Part shown: piece after piece, positions 35,848-44,403 of the stretch | Numbering within the stretch: position 1 is the first letter of the stretch | Layout: each line of letters opens with the position of its first letter | DNA from: Colwellia sp. | GTDB taxonomy: Bacteria > Pseudomonadota > Gammaproteobacteria > Enterobacterales > Alteromonadaceae | Length of the DNA: 64,000 nucleotides | Direction: 5' to 3' | Assembly: GCA_013215655.1 (NCBI GenBank) | Contig: JABSOX010000012.1 | Coordinates: 65,608 to 129,607, forward strand | Translations under genes and position numbers: made by a program | Notes under the pieces: generated by a model | What the model was told of the DNA's origin: nothing | Database searches by the model: none | The model's input: the letters and a program-made list of their open reading frames with translations, nothing else

Positions 35848-38256
35848 ATGACTAAAGATTATTCTCGATACCAAAAAATCATCACTCAATTTCGTGGTCA
35901 AGTACACAACAACGATTTTGATAATACATTTTCGCTTGTAGCAAAACATATCCCAAAAACTGAACGTTTTTTATTAAAAATGGAATTAAAACGCTTAGCA
36001 ACTCCGTGTGTTCGCTCTTTGGATTTACGAGAATATGTAGAAGACAAATGTTTATTTTTTGAATATGGCGAACAACAACATATTCTTAACCAAGACGCTA
36101 TCAATATATTTGAAGATAACGTCAATGCTTATGGAGGATATACCTTCGGTGTATACGAATCCGTAATAAAATCGGCAACAAGTTCCCGTTATAATATTCA
36201 GGCAGAAAGCTCTGCAGCTGCCCCAAAAAACAAAACAAATTTCTTAGTTAAATTTTACCAATTTGGCCCATATTTTAATCGAAGCCAAGAACGTATGAAT
36301 TACGCTACCTCCTTACAGTTAACACTAAATGACAAATACGTTGTTGAGGCGATAAGTTCAGATATTAGCGAAAGTGGTTGTAAAGTACGTTTTAACAAAA
36401 CACAAAACCTGCGTATTGGGCAAATAATAAATATTAGATTTTCAAAATTCAAAACAGACTTCCCTGTAGATGTTGACAATAAATATGCCTATCAAGTTTG
36501 TAATATTTACTTTAGCAATGACATGCAATTTGTCGGTTTATCTCGAGTCTATAAAAATGAAGCCACCGACAGTCTAAGGATTTTTCTTCGCGACTATATT
36601 CAAAATAATAAAAGTCGTTACAAAATAAATATGGATAATACGCTAAATGCCATCCGCTCACGGAGCTTTGAACATTTTAGTTTACCGAAATCGAATGAAT
36701 TAGCTGTTTTTATTGAACATGATAAAAAAGATATGCGCCCTCGCTATGCGTTGACAACCAACAACAACGAATCTGTTTATAGATACTGGAAAAATGAAGA
36801 CAACAAGTCACAATTACATTGTTTAATAACCCCAGAACGCATTGCTCTTTTAAAGAAAGCGGCAACACTTGGACGTACATTACTGGTTTATAGTTTTATT
36901 CATATAAACCAAGGTAAATGCTATTTTTATACTGCTGATGAGAAACAGTTAACCGAAGAGCCAAACTTAATGGCAAAGTTTTTGAGTTTTGCAGCATCAA
37001 AAACTTCTTTTGCTATAACCAACTTAACTATCATTAAAACCAATGATAGATTAGCACATTCACCTTTGACCTTAACTGACACATTATCTGATAATACTTT
37101 ATCAAAAGAGGTTGAAGTAACATTATCTAATTTGCCTTATATTATTGTCACCAATGCCATTAATCATGAAAATGTAATTGATGAATACACTAAACTCCCT
37201 TTTGATAAAAGCAATTTAGCAAATCTAAAGAAGTTTGGTCATCAAAGAACCTATGACAATAAAATTGATGAAGTATTTATTAACTATAATGAACAAGAAT
37301 TTGAACCTCGTTATCATTATAAAACATCTGTTCTTATCACATCATCGAAAAAAGACATTAAAGGGCAGTCTCAAGATATCTCAATTTCTGGTTTAAAAAT
37401 AATATTGGATGAAGCGGTAACATTACAGAAAGGTGACATGGTTAGTTTGACTCTGCCAGAATTGCAAAAACTAACCGTTAGCTACAACTTAAAAAAATTA
37501 TCTTATAGGGTTGTACAAATCACAAAAGCAGAACAAGTGGTACACTTAGAGGCTATTGATAAAAGATCACCACATCAAGGAAAACTCTTCTTTAAACAAC
37601 TTATTGAAAAAAATAAGGCACAACTTGCCACAGAGTTATGTGAAACAATTATTCCAGGTTTAGCAAAAGCTTTACGCAACATTTATAGCCAAAGCCTAAT
37701 AAATCCGGCATTAATGATTCAAGCTGATGGTAATGGTTATAACATTGAAGCACTGGTTAGTGGTGCTGAACAAGGTAAAATTTTATCGCATATGCGTCAT
37801 TTGAGCACTCAGCAGTCATTTTACAATTTATATCCAATCTTAAATAAAATTCAAATGTTCGACTTAATGATCACTGAATTAAAAACTATGCATGAGAATG
37901 ATGCGCCATTGGTTAATACATTATATATTGCAATAAACCCCAATGGTGAAACAATTGAACGTTCAGTAACCACAAAACTAGAAAGTGAGTTAACTTCACA
38001 AAAGCTCAAACAAATATTCATTAATAACGCCCTAAAACGTGGTCACTTCTTTTGCTTACAAATTAAATTATCACGTACAGAAAAACCAGAGATGAGCTAT
38101 CTTGCTCCCGAGTTGAAATACATCAGTACTTACTTCAAACAAAAAGCGAAAGAAATAGAAATTGAAAATTCCAAAGTTATTGGGGTTATGCAGTTGTTTG
38201 ATATTACTCAAGAAGCTCTTATTCGCCATAAATGCATGACTACTATCGCTAAATAA
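35848..38256 (+). CDS. Large protein with two PilZ domains
   Basis: Soluble protein of 802 residues without signal peptide or membrane helices. Two PilZ-like domains are seen: about 150-245 (RMNYATSLQLTL, DISESGCKVRF) and about 490-590 (RYHYKTSVLITS, DISISGLKIIL). PilZ domains bind c-di-GMP through an RxxxR and a D/NxSxxG motif; the second motif is present in both (DISESG, DISISG), the arginine pair is weak. Proteins of this build are common in Alteromonadales, with unknown outputs. It is monocistronic and divergent from the sigma operon. Two large spacer regions have no recognised domain. Confidence 0.85.
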   Translation: MTKDYSRYQKIITQFRGQVHNNDFDNTFSLVAKHIPKTERFLLKMELKRLATPCVRSLDLREYVEDKCLFFEYGEQQHILNQDAINIFEDNVNAYGGYTFGVYESVIKSATSSRYNIQAESSAAAPKNKTNFLVKFYQFGPYFNRSQERMNYATSLQLTLNDKYVVEAISSDISESGCKVRFNKTQNLRIGQIINIRFSKFKTDFPVDVDNKYAYQVCNIYFSNDMQFVGLSRVYKNEATDSLRIFLRDYIQNNKSRYKINMDNTLNAIRSRSFEHFSLPKSNELAVFIEHDKKDMRPRYALTTNNNESVYRYWKNEDNKSQLHCLITPERIALLKKAATLGRTLLVYSFIHINQGKCYFYTADEKQLTEEPNLMAKFLSFAASKTSFAITNLTIIKTNDRLAHSPLTLTDTLSDNTLSKEVEVTLSNLPYIIVTNAINHENVIDEYTKLPFDKSNLANLKKFGHQRTYDNKIDEVFINYNEQEFEPRYHYKTSVLITSSKKDIKGQSQDISISGLKIILDEAVTLQKGDMVSLTLPELQKLTVSYNLKKLSYRVVQITKAEQVVHLEAIDKRSPHQGKLFFKQLIEKNKAQLATELCETIIPGLAKALRNIYSQSLINPALMIQADGNGYNIEALVSGAEQGKILSHMRHLSTQQSFYNLYPILNKIQMFDLMITELKTMHENDAPLVNTLYIAINPNGETIERSVTTKLESELTSQKLKQIFINNALKRGHFFCLQIKLSRTEKPEMSYLAPELKYISTYFKQKAKEIEIENSKVIGVMQLFDITQEALIRHKCMTTIAK

Positions 38257-38277
38257 GAATTTGCTAACTCGATACGT

Positions 38278-38358
38278 TTAAACAATAAAACAAATAGTAA
38301 TTTGGGTTCCTTCACCTTCGCCCGACTCAATATCAATACTGCGTGTGTCAGTAACATA
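38278..38358 (-). pseudogene. Remnant of a histidine kinase C-terminus
   Basis: The minus strand encodes RSIDIESGEGEGTQITICF followed by IV and a stop, the usual final strand of a HATPase domain (GxGTxxxxxFP-like). An in-frame stop lies just upstream, so only about 25 codons survive. No start or kinase body exists. It sits between the convergent PilZ gene and the tRNA terminator, suggesting a deletion scar. Confidence 0.65.
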
Positions 38359-38411
38359 TTATGACGATTGAATACGAATATAAATTAGCAGCATCATCAA
38401 ATTTCAGGCAT

Positions 38412-38432
38412 AAAAAAACGACTCGAAGTCGC
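38412..38432 (-). terminator. Terminator of the tRNA-Leu transcript
   Basis: On the minus strand GCGACT-TCG-AGTCGT is followed by seven T residues. It lies about 45 bases beyond the tRNA 3' end. Confidence 0.85.
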
Positions 38433-38477
38433 TTATATCTACAATAACACTTAAAAACTCTTTTAAAAACAAAGGAA

Positions 38478-38563
38478 TGGTACCAGTGGCCGGACTCGAA
38501 CCGGCACGCTTATTCAGCGGGGGATTTTGAATCCCCTATGTATACCAATTTCATCACACTGGC
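38478..38563 (-). tRNA. tRNA-Leu (CAA anticodon)
   Basis: An 86-base class II tRNA. The acceptor GCCAGTG pairs with CACTGGT, followed by A and an encoded CCA. The anticodon stem GGGGA/TCCCC holds the loop TTCAAAA with anticodon CAA, decoding UUG. The variable arm is CGCTGAATAAGCG and the T arm GCCGGTTCGAGTCCGGC. All stems pair well, so it should be functional. Confidence 0.96.
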
Positions 38564-38611
38564 ATTCCAAGTTTTATTTTCTACTACTTTTCAAAATTTA
38601 TGCTGTCCATG

Positions 38612-38657
38612 CAAAGGATTTTGAATTCGTCATGCATACCAATTTCACCAAACCGAC
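38612..38657 (-). pseudogene. Decayed tRNA-Leu copy (5' half)
   Basis: Reading GTCGGTTTGGTGAAATTGGT and onward, the 46 bases align with the 5' half of the functional tRNA-Leu 48 bases downstream, at about three quarters identity, keeping the D-loop and the TTCAAAA loop. The anticodon stem is broken and no T arm or 3' acceptor strand can be found. It lies between the promoter and the working tRNA. Confidence 0.75.
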
Positions 38658-38703
38658 GATGAAATCACTTCAAATTGCTGTAAAACATCATGAAGTGGCA
38701 GGC

Positions 38704-38731
38704 ATTATACGAAATTTATTTCTCTTGGCAA
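38704..38731 (-). promoter_or_regulatory. Promoter of the tRNA-Leu locus
   Basis: The minus strand shows TTGCCA (38726-38731), a 16-base spacer and a perfect TATAAT (38704-38709), followed by GC-rich GCCTGCC as expected for stable-RNA promoters. Transcription would begin near 38697 and pass through the decayed copy into tRNA-Leu. Confidence 0.75.
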
Positions 38732-38778
38732 TAGTTTTTATCATTCAAGCGTTTGTTTGTTGATAATTTAGCCAATAC

Positions 38779-39177
38779 TTAAGATAGCAATTGTTCAAGC
38801 CATGATTTGGCATCTTTCGTATTATCAAAAAAAGCGTGCTTTAAGCCCGTTTTTTCATAAACTTGCCTAAACATGCTTTCGCCACTTAAAGGCGTACTAC
38901 TATATTGTAAATTAATAGCTATACCTTTGGCGTTGCCTTGTAAAACAAATGATTCGTGTAAAGTAAGCGCTTCTGATATTGCTATAGTTTCACCGTGAGG
39001 AATAAACAATATCGCATAATTATTTTTATCTAACTGGTGATAAGCGGCTCTAAAATCATCATGCATTTGTTGAAAAAACTCAAGATTCCATGGTCCCTCT
39101 GCTTCAATAACAATGATATTATCGCTCGTTGATAATTTATATTGTCCGTGTATTGCAAATTTATTATTAGTCATCAC
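38779..39177 (-). CDS. STAS-like small cytoplasmic protein, unknown
   Basis: Soluble 132-residue protein with the alternating pattern of a STAS or SpoIIAA-like fold: strand (DNIIVIEAEGPWN), helix (LEFFQQMHDDFRAAYHQL), strand (YAILFIPHG) and a terminal helix (TKDAKSWLEQLL). I do not recognise a named family. It stands alone between the tRNA locus and the RDD gene, which is divergent. Function unknown. Confidence 0.7.
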   Translation of the reverse strand: MMTNNKFAIHGQYKLSTSDNIIVIEAEGPWNLEFFQQMHDDFRAAYHQLDKNNYAILFIPHGETIAISEALTLHESFVLQGNAKGIAINLQYSSTPLSGESMFRQVYEKTGLKHAFFDNTKDAKSWLEQLLS

Positions 39178-39290
39178 TTATCAACATCATCTGTTAAAAT
39201 AAAACGCCTACTAACAATGATACAACAACAGATAAAAATTCGCGCTTATACTTTACTACCCACTTTTGCTAAACTACCGAAAATTACTTA

Positions 39291-39803
39291 ATGATGTGTT
39301 GTATAAGATTGTCTAATTCTGAATCATTCCCCCGCGCTGGCTTTCGACGTCGTTTCGCTTCATGGATATATGATGTACTTGTCGCTTTTGCTGTTTATAT
39401 GACAGCAGGCGCTTTGTCATTTCTATTTATGTATTGTTGTTATTACTTTGGTTTATTTGATATGCAAGGTTATGAACATTTCTCTGACACTATCGCAAAT
39501 ACCTACTGGTTAAAGTGGCCTAACGAAATGTGGAAACTTGGTTGGGTTGCCTTTTTCTTTGTATGGTTTTGGTCTAAGAGTGGTCAAACTATTGGTATGA
39601 AAGCATGGCGTTTACGTGTGCAAAATACTGATGGTTCACGTATATCTATACTTACAGGTGTGAAGCGGTTAATTCCAACCTTAATGGGGCTAGGTAATAT
39701 ATTAGTTATTTTTGATCGAAAAAATAAGTTAAGTTTACAAGATAGATTAACAAAAACCGAGATTGTTTTATTAACATTAGACGCTAATAGAGGCCGACTT
39801 TAA
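39291..39803 (+). CDS. RDD family membrane protein
   Basis: Inner-membrane protein of 170 residues with an RDD domain: GFRRRFASWIYDVLVAF at the start gives the family's arginine and aspartate positions in helix 1, and GQTIGMKAWRLRVQNTDGS is the usual segment before the last helix. About three membrane helices are present. RDD proteins have varied or unknown transport roles. It converges on lptG with a terminator between. Confidence 0.88.
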   Translation: MMCCIRLSNSESFPRAGFRRRFASWIYDVLVAFAVYMTAGALSFLFMYCCYYFGLFDMQGYEHFSDTIANTYWLKWPNEMWKLGWVAFFFVWFWSKSGQTIGMKAWRLRVQNTDGSRISILTGVKRLIPTLMGLGNILVIFDRKNKLSLQDRLTKTEIVLLTLDANRGRL

Positions 39804-39830
39804 CATTCTGGTTTAACTACTAAACTGTTT

Positions 39831-39868
39831 GACCACAAATTTAATCTTATACCCTTTGTGGTCTTTCT
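39831..39868 (+). terminator. Terminator after RDD gene
   Basis: GACCACAAA pairs with TTTGTGGTC (9 bp, 15-base loop), followed by TTTCT. It lies 28 bases after the RDD stop and just before the end of lptG on the other strand. Confidence 0.65.
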
Positions 39869-39873
39869 CCCCG

Positions 39874-40935
39874 CTATGTCGGGCGTTTATTCATAAAATA
39901 TAATGCCACACTAACAAACAATATACTTGGCATTATAGCGCCCATAAAAGGGTGTAATTGATATACTAAACTCATTGACCCCATCACTTGATTGCTAATA
40001 TGAAAAAGTATGCCCGTTGCAACTCCCATCATAATGCGAGCCCCCATGGATACACTTCTTAATGGGCCAAAAATAAAGGATAAAGCAACAAATAACATTA
40101 CAGCGACAGTAAAGGGTTGCACAACCTTACGCCAAAAGGCTAATAAATAACGACTAGTATCTTGGTCATTATCAGCTAAGTAGTCTAAGTATTCAGAAAG
40201 GCCACTTAAAGATAACGATTCAGGAGTGATCACACTTAGTTTATTTGGCGTTAACGAAGACTGCCAAATTTTTTCATCTATTTTCTCAGAAACAACTTGT
40301 TGCTCTTTGACCGTTGTTTCAACTACATTCAGTAAACGCCAATGGTTATCATCATAGAGTGCACTTTGTGCAGATATCCAACTATCCAGTTTCAGTTCTT
40401 CGTTGAAGCGGTATATTTGAATATCTTTTAAAACGCCCTGCTCTTGCACTTCACCGATATGAACAAAATAATCACCATCTTTAGCCCACATACCATTTTT
40501 AGAGGAAACTAAACTACCACCCGAAATTGCTTGTGCTCGAACTTGTCTTGAGGCAGCTTCTCCTTGTGGTGCTAACCATTCACCAATAGCCATACTTACA
40601 AAAATCATAATCACTGCGGTTTTCATCACGGATTTAATAATATCTAAGCGTGATAAACCAGCAGACTGCATAATGATAAGTTCACTATTACTTGCCATCA
40701 TACCAATACCAATCAAACCACCAATTAACGTCGACATTGGAAAGAATATTTCAACATCACGTGGTACCGCGTATAAAACAAATAAGGCAACATGAGAAAT
40801 ATCATAGTTACCACGACCAACCAAATTCATTTGCTCAACAAATTTAATGATGCTACTTAAACTAACAAATACTGCAAGTGTTAAAAAGGTCGTAGAAGCG
40901 ATCACTTTACCTATGTAAATATCAAGGATACGCAT
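39874..40935 (-). CDS. lptG: LPS export permease LptG
   Basis: Permease of the LptB2FG ABC transporter that extracts lipopolysaccharide from the inner membrane. The 353 residues have six helices with a large periplasmic beta-jellyroll between helices 3 and 4 (about 130-265). The YjgP/YjgQ family pattern is clear (RILDIYIGKVIASTTFLTL and MMASNSELIIMQSAGLS). It overlaps the last base of lptF, so the two subunits are co-translated. No other lpt genes are present in the window. Confidence 0.95.
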   Translation of the reverse strand: MRILDIYIGKVIASTTFLTLAVFVSLSSIIKFVEQMNLVGRGNYDISHVALFVLYAVPRDVEIFFPMSTLIGGLIGIGMMASNSELIIMQSAGLSRLDIIKSVMKTAVIMIFVSMAIGEWLAPQGEAASRQVRAQAISGGSLVSSKNGMWAKDGDYFVHIGEVQEQGVLKDIQIYRFNEELKLDSWISAQSALYDDNHWRLLNVVETTVKEQQVVSEKIDEKIWQSSLTPNKLSVITPESLSLSGLSEYLDYLADNDQDTSRYLLAFWRKVVQPFTVAVMLFVALSFIFGPLRSVSMGARIMMGVATGILFHISNQVMGSMSLVYQLHPFMGAIMPSILFVSVALYFMNKRPT

Positions 40936-42068
40936 TATTGTACTCCCTGATTGTTACGATAATTCATCAGTCTTGTAAGTATTTTTTTTCCCTTTGGTCG
41001 ATCTTTACTCAATAATACTCCACCCAAAATTAAAGCAGATAAATGTATCGGCCATAAACCAATTAAGCTTGGCATAGCACCACTTTCGATACCTGAACGC
41101 AACGCGGTTAACATTAAAAAATAACTGAGAAATAAAATAAGTGCTGGCAGCATTTTTGCAAATTTACCCTGTCGAGGGTTTACAACACTCAGCGGTACCG
41201 CAATAAAAGTAACAATGAGACACACCAAAGGAAAAGCAATACGCCAATGAATTTCTGCACGATAATTGGCGCTATCATCATCAAAGAGTTGATGAGTAGG
41301 AATAGCCCTTAATTTTCGCCGTTTATGTTCAACTTTTTGGTCTTCAATTTGAATGTAGTATTTACTGAAAGCAACTTCTCTAAATTCATTGTTTTTTATA
41401 TCATTTTGATAGCGTATGCCATCTGTAAGAATGAGCCGCTGCAAACCGTTATCTTCTTCAATTATCTGCCCTTTAGCAGCATATACTAAACTAGTATTTA
41501 TAATGCTTTGCTGATCACCATGATTTTTAGGTAGTTGGGCGACAAATACTTTTTCTAGTGAGCCATCATCTCGGTTTTTATTATGAATAAATACCACCGC
41601 TTTTTTATTACCCGTTTTTTGAAAACGCCCAGCAGTTAAAGCACTTAAACCTGAGTCTGCCGCGAGTTTATCTTTTACTTGATATTCATATTCGGCCGCT
41701 AAAGGGGTGAGGTATAGCGTAAACATTCCGGTCAATAATGCAGTAATAAAGCCAAGAATTAAGGTTATACGCACCACATACCATTCACTAATACCACAGG
41801 CATGTAACACCGTCATTTCACTGTCAGCATAAATACGCCCGTAGGCTAGCAATACACCAAGAAAAAAACTCAGCGGTAAAATCATACTGGCCAATTCAGG
41901 AATTCTCAGTGCAATAAAAATCATCACCAATTGTCCGGGAATACCACCTTCGGTAGCCTTACCCAGTACATTAACAAATTCGTTACTAATAAAAATTGCC
42001 ATTAATATGATGAACACAGCAAACTCAGCTTTGGCAACTTCTTTAAGTAAATAACGAAAAATAATCAT
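40935..42068 (-). CDS. lptF: LPS export permease LptF
   Basis: Partner of LptG in the LPS transporter. The 377 residues start IIFRYLLKEVAKAEFAVFIILMAIFISN and show the same architecture: three helices, a periplasmic beta-jellyroll (about 135-270), three helices. The family segment YADSEMTVLHACGISEW contacts LptB. The gene is divergent from pepA, with 241 bases between their starts, matching the gene order of E. coli and many gammaproteobacteria. Confidence 0.95.
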   Translation of the reverse strand: MIIFRYLLKEVAKAEFAVFIILMAIFISNEFVNVLGKATEGGIPGQLVMIFIALRIPELASMILPLSFFLGVLLAYGRIYADSEMTVLHACGISEWYVVRITLILGFITALLTGMFTLYLTPLAAEYEYQVKDKLAADSGLSALTAGRFQKTGNKKAVVFIHNKNRDDGSLEKVFVAQLPKNHGDQQSIINTSLVYAAKGQIIEEDNGLQRLILTDGIRYQNDIKNNEFREVAFSKYYIQIEDQKVEHKRRKLRAIPTHQLFDDDSANYRAEIHWRIAFPLVCLIVTFIAVPLSVVNPRQGKFAKMLPALILFLSYFLMLTALRSGIESGAMPSLIGLWPIHLSALILGGVLLSKDRPKGKKILTRLMNYRNNQGVQ

Positions 42069-42309
42069 ATGTATATCCTACAAAAACTTAGTTTTTTTCT
42101 GACAATTGCTCTATTTTTAAGTAAACTGGTCGTTTTCATATATATAATATTTATTCGCATTAGAGTGAAGGTTGGTCAATCCAGCGTTTATTATAGCCTT
42201 TAGCTGAATAGATTTAAAAGTAAGCTTATCTATTAATTGTAGATTTAAGCAAGTTAAAGTACATTTTTTACAATGAAAAGTGCTTTTATTGAAATATTTA
42301 GGAGATCTC

Positions 42310-43818
42310 ATGGAGTTTAGTGTTAAAAGTGGTAGCCCAGAAAAGCAACGTAGCGCATGTATTGTTGTTGGGGTATTTGAACCACGTCGACTTTCAGCAA
42401 TAGCTGAACAACTAGACGAGATCAGCGAAGGTTATATTAGTAACTTACTTCGTCGCGGCGACCTAGAAGGAAAATCAGGACAGATGTTATTGTTACATCA
42501 GGTACCAAATATTCTTAGCGAACGTGTATTATTAGTAGGTTGTGGTAAAGAAAGAGAATTAGACGAACGTCAATATCGTCAAATAATCAGTAAAACAATT
42601 AACACCTTAAATGAAACCGGTTCAATGGAAGCGGTTTGTTTCTTATCTGAATTACATGTTAAGGGACGAGATACTTATTGGAAAGTTCGTCAAGCTATTG
42701 AAGCAACACAAGATTGTTTATATAGCTTCAATAGCCTTAAAACACGCAAAGAAGAAGCCCGTCGTCCATTACGAAAAATTGTTTTTAATGTGCCAACACG
42801 TCGTGAATTACCCATTGGTGAACGTGCAATAAATCATGGTTTAGCTGTTTCAGAAGGTGTCAGTACCTGTAAAAATGTAGGGAATATGCCACCTAACATC
42901 TGTAATCCAGCCTATTTAGCTGAACAAGCAAAAATTCTCGAAAATGACTATGAAAAAGTCAGTACACACATAGTTGATGAAAAAGAAATGGAAGAATTAG
43001 GTATGGGCTCATACCTTGCTGTGGGTAGAGGTTCGGTAAATGAATCGATGATGAGTGTCATTAAATATAATGGCGCTGGCGATGATTCAAACCCGATTGT
43101 ATTTGTAGGCAAAGGTGTAACGTTTGACAGCGGCGGTATTTCTCTCAAACCTGGCGAAGCCATGGACGAAATGAAATATGATATGGGTGGTGCTGCCAGT
43201 GTTTTAGGGGCAATGCATTCTTTAGCAGAACTTAATTTACCCCTCAATGTCATTGGCATATTAGCGGGTTGTGAAAATATGCCCGGCGGCAATGCTTATC
43301 GTCCGGGAGATATATTAACGACGATGTCAGGGCAAACTGTAGAAGTATTAAATACTGATGCTGAAGGCCGTTTAGTATTATGTGACGCCTTAACTTATGT
43401 AGAACGTTTTGAACCAGATACTGTAATAGATGTAGCAACACTAACCGGTGCTTGTGTGGTTGCTTTAGGTAAACATGCAACGGGTTTATTAAGTAGCCAC
43501 AATCCACTGGCTCATGAGTTACTCAATGCATCAGAGCAGAGTGGTGACAGAGCTTGGCGTATGCCGCTTTGGGATGAATACCAAGAACAACTAGAAAGTC
43601 CGTTTGCTGATTTTACCAATTTAGGTGGTCGTGGCGCGGGTACTATTACAGCCGCATGCTTCTTATCTCGTTTTACCAAGAAATATCATTGGGCACATTT
43701 AGATATTGCGGGTACAGCATGGCGTAGTGGTGGTAAAGATAAAGGTTCAACAGGTCGTCCAGTAAGCATGTTAACCCAATTTTTATTAAACCGCTCAGGT
43801 GCAGAACAAGGCGAATAA
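42310..43818 (+). CDS. pepA: Leucyl aminopeptidase PepA
   Basis: Hexameric M17 zinc/manganese aminopeptidase that removes N-terminal residues; in E. coli it also binds DNA in cer recombination and carAB control. The 502 residues contain the catalytic segments [16 protein letters not shown] (metal lysine and aspartate) and [10 protein letters not shown] (signature). ATG 42310 is used because AGGAG stands 6 bases before it and it yields the family length (E. coli 503); the track's start at 42280 adds a spurious leader. It is followed by holC and valS, the conserved order. Confidence 0.96.
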   Translation: MEFSVKSGSPEKQRSACIVVGVFEPRRLSAIAEQLDEISEGYISNLLRRGDLEGKSGQMLLLHQVPNILSERVLLVGCGKERELDERQYRQIISKTINTLNETGSMEAVCFLSELHVKGRDTYWKVRQAIEATQDCLYSFNSLKTRKEEARRPLRKIVFNVPTRRELPIGERAINHGLAVSEGVSTCKNVGNMPPNICNPAYLAEQAKILENDYEKVSTHIVDEKEMEELGMGSYLAVGRGSVNESMMSVIKYNGAGDDSNPIVFVGKGVTFDSGGISLKPGEAMDEMKYDMGGAASVLGAMHSLAELNLPLNVIGILAGCENMPGGNAYRPGDILTTMSGQTVEVLNTDAEGRLVLCDALTYVERFEPDTVIDVATLTGACVVALGKHATGLLSSHNPLAHELLNASEQSGDRAWRMPLWDEYQEQLESPFADFTNLGGRGAGTITAACFLSRFTKKYHWAHLDIAGTAWRSGGKDKGSTGRPVSMLTQFLLNRSGAEQGE

Positions 43819-43873
43819 GCCGATAACCTTAGTTATCCTATTATTATAATAAATTTAAATGTAAGAATTTAAA

Positions 43874-44365
43874 ATGCAAACACAGGTTATGTTTTATCTG
43901 CTCAATGAAAATGAGCAACCCCAATTAGTATCGGATAAAAACAAACCTTTTTATCCTGTTTGCCTGCATGCATGTCAGCAAGCTGCAAAGTTTTATCGCA
44001 ATAACCAACGTGTTTTTATTTACACTGAAAATCAGCAAGATGCTCACGACATTGATGAAATGTTATGGGCATTTGAACCGGACTCTTTTGTTCCTCATAA
44101 CCTTACAGGTGAAGGGCCAAGAAACGGTGCTGCGGTTGAAATTAGCTGGCAAATGCCAACAAATCGTCGACCCATATTAATTAATTTGACTAGCACAGTG
44201 CCAAATTTTGCTAGTCAATTTTCAACCATTATTGATTTTGTTCCCACTGATGAAACATTAAAACAACAAGCAAGAGAACGATTTCGAACTTGTCGACAAT
44301 GGGGGTTTGCCGTTGATAATCAAGCAGTCCCACAAATCATTATTGAAAGTACAATATCTCAATAG
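43874..44365 (+). CDS. holC: DNA polymerase III chi subunit HolC
   Basis: Clamp-loader accessory subunit that binds SSB and, through psi, the gamma complex. The 163 residues carry the family pattern: VMFYLLNE at the start, VCLHACQQAAKFYRNNQRVFIYTENQ, the central DEMLWAFEPDSFVPHNL, and the C-terminal ARERFRTCRQWGF. It is slightly longer than E. coli HolC (147). It lies between pepA and valS, 55 bases after the former. Confidence 0.93.
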   Translation: MQTQVMFYLLNENEQPQLVSDKNKPFYPVCLHACQQAAKFYRNNQRVFIYTENQQDAHDIDEMLWAFEPDSFVPHNLTGEGPRNGAAVEISWQMPTNRRPILINLTSTVPNFASQFSTIIDFVPTDETLKQQARERFRTCRQWGFAVDNQAVPQIIIESTISQ

Positions 44366-44403
44366 ACCTCTTAAATTGATAAAATATTCTGACGGAAAAT
44401 CTG

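Noticed and set aside
38527-38763. 78-residue plus-strand ORF at the tRNA locus
   Set aside because: It runs antisense through tRNA-Leu, the decayed tRNA copy and their promoter, which fully explain the sequence.
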